Shown here: in pieces, positions 12,611-17,180 of the stretch
Numbering within the stretch: position 1 is the first letter of the stretch
How the letters are laid out: every line of letters begins with the position of its first letter
Assembly (NCBI GenBank): GCA_036272915.1
Contig: DATAXV010000003.1
Coordinates: forward strand, 1 to 17,180
Length of the DNA: 17,180 nucleotides
From: DATAXV01 sp036272915
GTDB taxonomy: Bacteria; Chloroflexota; Dormibacteria; Dormibacterales; Dormibacteraceae
Direction: 5' to 3'
Translations under genes and position numbers: made by a program
Notes under the pieces: generated by a model
What the model was told of the DNA's origin: nothing
Database searches by the model: none
What the model saw: the letters and a program-made list of their open reading frames with translations, nothing else

Positions 12611-14794
12611 TCAGCACGGGGGGGTCGATGCCTGGACGCTGGCGTCCTGGATGTAGACGTTCACCGGTCCCGCCCCGCTCTCGCGCACCTGCAGCTGGGG
12701 CGCCTGGCCGGTCTGGCCGGTGGGTGCGTCGCTGGGGATGGTCACCGTCCAGGTCAGCTTCTGGAAGCTCGAGGTCAGGTTGATCGGCGTGGTGTAGACG
12801 TCGGTGGTGCCGTTCCAGGGATCCATGTAGACCTGGCCGGAACCGGCGACCTCGGCGGAGAGCGTGTAGGTCTGGCCGTTCTGCACGTCCGGGTAGTAGT
12901 GGATCCAGTCGGGCTGGGTGGTGGTGGTGTCGGTCCAGAGCAGCGCCGGCTGCCCCTGGTAGGTGGTGGCGCTGAGCGTGGCGTCGGCGCTCCGGGTGCC
13001 GCCGGCCGTGGTCCAGCCGGTGGTGCCGTCCGCCCCGCTCGGGTTGGTGATCAGGTTGGGGCCGGTGACCTGGACCGGGCTGGAGGGATAGGACGGCGTC
13101 TGCCTGGGCTCGGCCAGGACCTGGGCCCCGGTCATCGACTGGGCGTTGGCCGTGGGTAGACCGGACTCCTTGCCCTGGTAGTAGCGGTCCATGGTCTGAG
13201 CCAGCTGGGTCGGGGTGGTGAACACGTAGTTGAGGCCCTCCGCCTGCCCGGCCAGGGCCAGCTGCTGGGCGATGCGGAGGATGTCGGTCGGGGTGATCGA
13301 CCAGCCGTCGACCAGCGGCTCCAGGAACATCGGCTGGCCTGCCTGGTCGCCCGCGCTCTGCTGCTCGACGGTGCAGAACAGCGTCTGGGCGGGGTCGACG
13401 TACCCCGAGGTCTGGCCGAAGACGACGGTGTTCCCGATCCTCTCGTAGGCGAGCGGCGCGTCGACGGAGATGCTGGGCAGCCCCGCGGCCTGTGCGTACT
13501 GGGTCAGGTCACCCAGGCTCTCCCAGTCGTCGGCGGTCTTGATGTCGTCCCGCCGCATGATCTGGCCCGACAGCTGGCCGAACTGGGTCAGGCTCGAGGA
13601 GGGCGTCTGCGTCGCGTATCCGATCCCGGACGGACCGGCGATCAGCTCGCTGTCCCTGGGCAGGCGGCCGTTGAAGTACTCGAGCATGGCCGGATCGAAG
13701 TCGACCGTGCCCGGAGCGACGGTCCACCCCTCGGGCACCGCGCCCAGGTTGGCCTGCTGCCAGACCTCGGTCATCTGGTGCTGCATGTACTGGGCGTTGT
13801 CGCCGTCGCTGACGACGAAGGCGACGTAGACGGTGTCGGGCTGGGCGGCGATGGGGGCCGGCTCGGTGTGCTCCCTGAGGAAGGGCGGACTCGGCAGCGA
13901 GGCCCAGAAGGAGTCGTTGGTGAGGAAGTCGGACGCGTTCAGGAAGTGTCCCAGCGAGGAGAGGTCGGAGACGTCGGAACCCTCGTTGGGGATGTAACCC
14001 ATGATCGGGGTGTCGACCGGCGTGTGCTGGATGATCGTGTTCATCACCGGCTCCTCGGCCGCGTCGGTCGAGGTCAGGTAGAACATGAAGGCGCCGGTCG
14101 CGATGGCGTAGTCGCGGATGTCGTCGGACACCGACCCCGGGAGCATCACCAGCAGATGGTCGTTGGCCCTGGCCAGCAGGTTGTCCACGCCCCACTGGTA
14201 GGTCTCGGCCGGCGTGTCGGCGGTGAAGTCCGAGGTGTCGAAGCTGAAGACCACGGGGATGCCGACGGCGGCCGCCATGGATTCCTGGCTGGGGTCGATG
14301 ACTATGGCATGGTCCAGCCCGGCCATGGTCGAGGCCAGGTTCACCGTGTCCGGGTTGGAGGGGTCGTCGACGACGGCCCCTTTGACGAAGCCCCGGTAGC
14401 GGTCGAGCAGCGTCTGCAGGAGGCCCTGCTGAGCCGGGACCTGGAGCTGGGAGACGTGCACGCTGGACGGTACCTCGCCCAGTGAGGACGAGTCGTTCGG
14501 CGACTGCAGCAGGTAGAGCCGGCTCGGCTGCTGCGCCGCGTTGTAGACGCCCTCGACGCTGATCGCGGTGAGCATGTCCTGCGAATCGAGGCCGGTGGCG
14601 TCGGCCCATTCGACCGATCGCGGCGTCGAGAACCTGTCCCAAAGCGACGGCGCCGGGCCGCCCGAGTCGGCGCGGACCGGCGTTGCCATGCCGGTCGCGG
14701 CGCCGCCCCACACCGCGATCAGGCAGGCGACCAGCGCCGCCGCGAGGGCGAGCGCGAGCCCCCGGCCATCACGGACGCGTGATGCGAATCCCAT
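12611..14794 (-). CDS. Exported GxGYxYP-family putative glycoside hydrolase with C-terminal CBM-like domain
   Basis: This 727-residue secreted protein probably acts on a glycan outside the cell, but the family (GxGYxYP, putative glycoside hydrolase) has no settled activity. I chose the ATG at 14794 because GGAGGGAGG lies 4 bases upstream and it gives a Sec-type signal peptide: a charged start, a hydrophobic core at about 12-32 and a VRA site near residue 44. Family landmarks are VAFVVSDGDNAQYMQ (SDGDN at 329-333) and GPSGIGYATQ (GIGY at 390-393), although the final YP of the name motif is not preserved. From about 590, NLITNPSGADGTTGWT begins a beta-rich, CBM4/9-like carbohydrate-binding domain. 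The protein ends in Cys. Its promoter is TTGACC-N17-TAGCGT with a LacI operator over the -10, so the divergent regulator probably represses it. Confidence 0.78.
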   Translation of the reverse strand: MGFASRVRDGRGLALALAAALVACLIAVWGGAATGMATPVRADSGGPAPSLWDRFSTPRSVEWADATGLDSQDMLTAISVEGVYNAAQQPSRLYLLQSPNDSSSLGEVPSSVHVSQLQVPAQQGLLQTLLDRYRGFVKGAVVDDPSNPDTVNLASTMAGLDHAIVIDPSQESMAAAVGIPVVFSFDTSDFTADTPAETYQWGVDNLLARANDHLLVMLPGSVSDDIRDYAIATGAFMFYLTSTDAAEEPVMNTIIQHTPVDTPIMGYIPNEGSDVSDLSSLGHFLNASDFLTNDSFWASLPSPPFLREHTEPAPIAAQPDTVYVAFVVSDGDNAQYMQHQMTEVWQQANLGAVPEGWTVAPGTVDFDPAMLEYFNGRLPRDSELIAGPSGIGYATQTPSSSLTQFGQLSGQIMRRDDIKTADDWESLGDLTQYAQAAGLPSISVDAPLAYERIGNTVVFGQTSGYVDPAQTLFCTVEQQSAGDQAGQPMFLEPLVDGWSITPTDILRIAQQLALAGQAEGLNYVFTTPTQLAQTMDRYYQGKESGLPTANAQSMTGAQVLAEPRQTPSYPSSPVQVTGPNLITNPSGADGTTGWTTAGGTRSADATLSATTYQGQPALLWTDTTTTQPDWIHYYPDVQNGQTYTLSAEVAGSGQVYMDPWNGTTDVYTTPINLTSSFQKLTWTVTIPSDAPTGQTGQAPQLQVRESGAGPVNVYIQDASVQASTPPC

Positions 14795-14907
14795 CAATCC
14801 TCCCTCCGATGACGATGACGTGTCCCCCGCTGGGAGCCCTGAAGGGTCGCGGCGACCACGGCATCGCTCTCTCCCTCCCGGCTCCTCCCCGCCTCTCGGC
14901 AAGGTTG

Positions 14908-14921
14908 TGAAAACGCTACCC
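14908..14921. promoter_or_regulatory. LacI-type operator 1, over the -10 of the GxGYxYP gene
   Basis: The site is centred on a CG step at 14914-14915, typical of LacI-family operators, and contains AAACGCTA (14911-14918). The same eight bases occur, inverted, in operator 2. The site lies on the candidate -10 box of the minus-strand promoter, so binding would block it. Confidence 0.6.
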
Positions 14922-14941
14922 CCCTGCCGTTTCCAGGTCAA
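14913..14941 (-). promoter_or_regulatory. Promoter of the GxGYxYP gene
   Basis: On the minus strand, TTGACC (14941-14936) is a good -35 element, followed by a 17-base spacer and TAGCGT (14918-14913) as a -10. Transcription would start near 14905, leaving a leader of about 110 bases before the ATG at 14794. The -10 lies within operator 1. Confidence 0.5.
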
Positions 14942-14980
14942 GACCATGTATCGCCGCCGGTGGATTTACGGACAGTCCTG

Positions 14981-14994
14981 TGTTAGCGTTTACA
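14981..14994. promoter_or_regulatory. LacI-type operator 2, in front of the lacI-family gene
   Basis: TGTTAGCGTTTACA matches the common LacI-family pattern TGTAAACGTTTACA at 12 of 14 positions, with the central CG at 14987-14988. It includes TAGCGTTT, the exact inverse of the core of operator 1. It ends 5 bases before the regulator start codon, so it should serve autoregulation. Confidence 0.65.
14984..14989 (+). promoter_or_regulatory. Candidate -10 box of the lacI-family gene
   Basis: TAGCGT fits TANNNT and lies 10 bases before the ATG, so the transcript would have almost no leader. It is the same hexamer as in the divergent promoter and lies inside operator 2. The -35 region (TGGATT, 14961-14966) is weak. 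Confidence 0.4.
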
Positions 14995-14999
14995 TCCTG

Positions 15000-16010
15000 A
15001 TGTCGGTGACGATCCGGGAGGTGGCGCGCCAGGCCAACGTCTCCACGGCGACGGTGTCGCGCGTACTCAACGGATCGGGCCCCGTCGCCGAGTCGACGCG
15101 GCTGCGTGTGACGCAGGCGGTGGTCGACCTCGCCTACGAGCCCAACGCGGTCGCCCGGAGCCTGGTCTCCTCGGCCACGCACACCATCGGCATCCTGCTG
15201 CCGGACATCAGCAACCCCTTCTTCCCCGAGCTGGTCAAGGGGGTGCAGCTGCTCGCCGACGACCGCCGCTACACGCTGCTCCTGCTCAACACCGAGGCCT
15301 CGGCGATCCGCGAGGCGTCGGCGCTGAGCACGCTCCGCGGCAAGCGCGTCGACGGCGTGGTCATGGTCGGGCTCACGACGAGGCCGGAGCAGATCAAGGA
15401 GGTCCTGGGCACCGAGATCCCGGTGGTGGTGCTGGATCGGGCGATGCGGCCGGGCAGCTTCACCGTCGTCCGCCTCGACCACGGCCGGGGCGCGGCGATG
15501 GCGATGACCCACCTGGTCGAGCTCGGGCACCGTCGCATCGCCCACGTCGCCGGGCCCAGGGGCCTGGAGCTGAGCCGGCAGCGAACCGGCGGCTACCGCG
15601 CGGCCCTGCGCCGTCTCGGCGAGCCGGCCGACCCCCGGCTCCTGCTGCGCGGCGACTTCAGCGAGCTGGGCGGGAGCGTGGCCGTCGAGCAGCTGCTCGA
15701 CGCCGGTCTCGACTTCACCGCCATCTTCGCGGCCAACGACCTGTCCGCGATCGGCGCCATCCGCGCCCTGCAGACGCACGGTCTGCGCGTCCCCGACGAC
15801 GTCTCCGTGATCGGCTTCGACGACATCCAGCTGGCCGGGTACGTGACCCCCGCCCTGACCACGATCCGCCAGCCCACCTACGCCATGGGCCGGCGGGCCG
15901 CCGAGCTCCTGATCGACGCCGTCGAGGGCACCGGCTCGCTGACCCCCCGCACCGTGCTCTTCGAGCCCGAGCTGGTGGTCAGGGAGTCGACCGCCCCGCC
16001 CGCCCGCTGA
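15000..16010 (+). CDS. LacI-family transcriptional regulator
   Basis: This 336-residue DNA-binding regulator probably represses the flanking glycan genes until a sugar ligand binds. The N-terminus is a classic LacI helix-turn-helix, TIREVARQANVSTATVSRVL (residues 4-23), with the hinge helix YEPNAVARSL at about 50-59. The periplasmic-binding-protein-like ligand domain starts at THTIGILLPDISNPFFPELV and carries IFAANDLSAIGAIRAL and VSVIGFDDIQLAGYVTPALTTIRQP, both standard for the family. The ATG at 15000 gives the usual LacI start. A GTG two codons later is possible, and no Shine-Dalgarno sequence is present. A LacI operator overlaps its promoter. It is followed after 26 bases by the DUF6259-type gene, likely cotranscribed. 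The ligand is not deducible, but the neighbours suggest an oligosaccharide. Confidence 0.93.
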   Translation: MSVTIREVARQANVSTATVSRVLNGSGPVAESTRLRVTQAVVDLAYEPNAVARSLVSSATHTIGILLPDISNPFFPELVKGVQLLADDRRYTLLLLNTEASAIREASALSTLRGKRVDGVVMVGLTTRPEQIKEVLGTEIPVVVLDRAMRPGSFTVVRLDHGRGAAMAMTHLVELGHRRIAHVAGPRGLELSRQRTGGYRAALRRLGEPADPRLLLRGDFSELGGSVAVEQLLDAGLDFTAIFAANDLSAIGAIRALQTHGLRVPDDVSVIGFDDIQLAGYVTPALTTIRQPTYAMGRRAAELLIDAVEGTGSLTPRTVLFEPELVVRESTAPPAR

Positions 16011-16036
16011 GACTCGTTTCGAGGGAGGAGAGAGAC

Positions 16037-17180
16037 ATGCCCGAGGTCAAGCTGCGCAATGACGCCATCGAGCTCGTGTTCGACACCGACCACGGCACCC
16101 TGACCCGGCTCTCGCTGCCCGCGTCGGGCTGGACCCCGCTGGAGCGGCCGGGGAGGGGCTTCTCCTTCGAGCTGCTGCTCCCGCTGCCGGGGCGGCGCAT
16201 GAACCCGGCCCGCGGCGAGGAGCAGGATCCGCCCCGCGTCGAGCTCGCCGAGGGCGGTGCCGAGCTGACCATGACCTGGCCCCGCCTGCGCTCCCACCAC
16301 GGCGGCAGCCACGAGGTCGAGGTGCGCGAGCGGGTCCGGCTCCAGGCCGCGAGGGCGGTCTTCGAGCTCGAGATCGTCAACCGCTCCGAGCTCACCATTG
16401 AGAGCGTCCTCTTCCCCTATCTGGCGGACGTCAGGCCGCCTCAGGAGGCTCGGGCCTTCAGCGCCTTCTCGATGAGCTACAGCACCGCCCAGGAGTGGCC
16501 GCTCTGGCCGACCTACCGGAACCAGTGCGGCTACTGGGGCGTCGATTCCCCCACCCAGTACGGCGGCTCGACCAACTGCGGGACGCCGATGACGCCGTTC
16601 ATGCTGCTGCGCTCGGATGAGCAGGGGCTCTACGTCGGCGTCGACAGCCTCTCCACGGAGCTGGTCGCCTGGCACACGCAGCTCTGGCCGGGCCACGGCG
16701 AGGCCATGGACAGCCGCGTCCCCGATGGGTGGCGGGTCGGCGACCAGGAGGTGACCACCCGCTTCGCCGCCGCCCACCTCCCCTACCTCGAGCCCGGCGG
16801 CCGGCGAGCCCTGACGCCGATCGCGATCGAGGGCTACCAGGGCGGATGGCAGCAGGGGGCCGATATCTACCGGGCCTGGCGCGAGCGGCGCCTGACCGCC
16901 CCGCCGCGGCCGGCATGGGTCGATGAGCCGCACACCTGGCAGCAGATCCAGATGAACTCCCCCGAGGAGGAGTACCGCTTCTCCTTCCGGGAGCTGGTCG
17001 ACGTCGGCCGCCGGGCCAGGGACAGCGGCGTCAGGGCGATCCAGCTGGTGGGCTGGCACGAGGGCGGGCAGGACCGCGGCGGTCCCGGCCACGCCCCCGA
17101 CCCTCGTCTGGGCACCCCTGAGGAGCTCCGCGACGCGATCGAGGAGGTCCGCGGGATGGGCGTCAGGACCATCCTCTTCT
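16037..17180 (+). CDS. Glycoside-hydrolase-like protein, DUF6259-type, C-terminus beyond window
   Basis: The frame stays open from the ATG at 16037 to the window edge, giving 381 codons with no stop, so the gene is partial at its 3' end. GGGAGGAGAG lies just upstream of the ATG. The first 240 residues or so are beta-rich, like the N-terminal sandwich of large glycosidases (MTPFMLLRSDEQGLYVGVDS). After about residue 290 the pattern changes to a TIM-barrel type, with IQLVGWHEGGQDRGGPGHAP followed by DPRLGTPEELRDAIEEVRGMGVRTILF. That second part resembles the DUF6259 family found in uncharacterised glycoside hydrolases. No signal peptide is present, so it is probably cytoplasmic and would act on imported products. 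The family assignment is from memory of motifs and moderately sure. Confidence 0.75.
   Translation, partial: MPEVKLRNDAIELVFDTDHGTLTRLSLPASGWTPLERPGRGFSFELLLPLPGRRMNPARGEEQDPPRVELAEGGAELTMTWPRLRSHHGGSHEVEVRERVRLQAARAVFELEIVNRSELTIESVLFPYLADVRPPQEARAFSAFSMSYSTAQEWPLWPTYRNQCGYWGVDSPTQYGGSTNCGTPMTPFMLLRSDEQGLYVGVDSLSTELVAWHTQLWPGHGEAMDSRVPDGWRVGDQEVTTRFAAAHLPYLEPGGRRALTPIAIEGYQGGWQQGADIYRAWRERRLTAPPRPAWVDEPHTWQQIQMNSPEEEYRFSFRELVDVGRRARDSGVRAIQLVGWHEGGQDRGGPGHAPDPRLGTPEELRDAIEEVRGMGVRTILF

Noticed and set aside
14795..14947. Longer N-terminus for the GxGYxYP protein starting at 14947
   Set aside because: That start lies upstream of the candidate promoter and operator, and the added residues precede a normal signal peptide that has its own GGAGGGAGG site.
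15878..17092. 404-codon minus-strand open frame
   Set aside because: It is antisense to the end of lacI and the DUF6259-type gene, whose motifs and ribosome-binding site are clear on the plus strand.

Overview
The window comes from a high-GC bacterium whose coding DNA is dominated by G/C third positions. Three genes start 6-7 nt after a TANNNT box with no Shine-Dalgarno sequence (leaderless-type starts), while others carry strong GGAGG sites. This mixture, with the gene content, suggests a soil actinobacterium or a Chloroflexota/Dormibacterota-type relative. That assignment is an inference from style, not a marker-gene call. No tRNA, rRNA, IS element or CRISPR array was seen.

Left part (1-4157): a 360-base leader holding a perfect dyad and a possible structured RNA, then a tight four-gene sulfate/thiosulfate ABC importer operon (cysP-cysT-cysW-cysA). 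It closes with a long hairpin shared with the convergent gene on the right. The binding protein carries a twin-arginine signal and no lipobox.

Middle (4184-9892): a minus-strand DHA2-type multidrug efflux protein. Next, also on the minus strand, are three codirectional genes read right to left: an mbfA-like ferritin/VIT1 fusion for Fe/Mn export, a 77-residue small membrane protein and a small alpha/beta hydrolase. An EntS-like MFS exporter diverges from mbfA, and its only well-placed start codon appears to be ACG. Behind it lie the decayed C-terminal halves of two genes, a membrane protein (minus) and a MarR regulator (plus), joined back to back as if their shared 5' region had been deleted.

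Right part (9893-17180): a leaderless S9 prolyl-oligopeptidase-family peptidase, a leaderless DUF1398 protein, a perfect 14-bp terminator hairpin, then a carbohydrate locus. That locus has an exported GxGYxYP-family putative glycoside hydrolase with a C-terminal carbohydrate-binding-like domain on the minus strand. Diverging from it are a LacI-family regulator and a large glycoside-hydrolase-like protein (DUF6259-type) cut off by the window edge. The divergent promoter region has two matching LacI-type operators, each lying over a candidate -10 box. The layout fits a small, locally regulated glycan-use system in which both enzyme families are poorly characterised. This is the most interesting part of the window.
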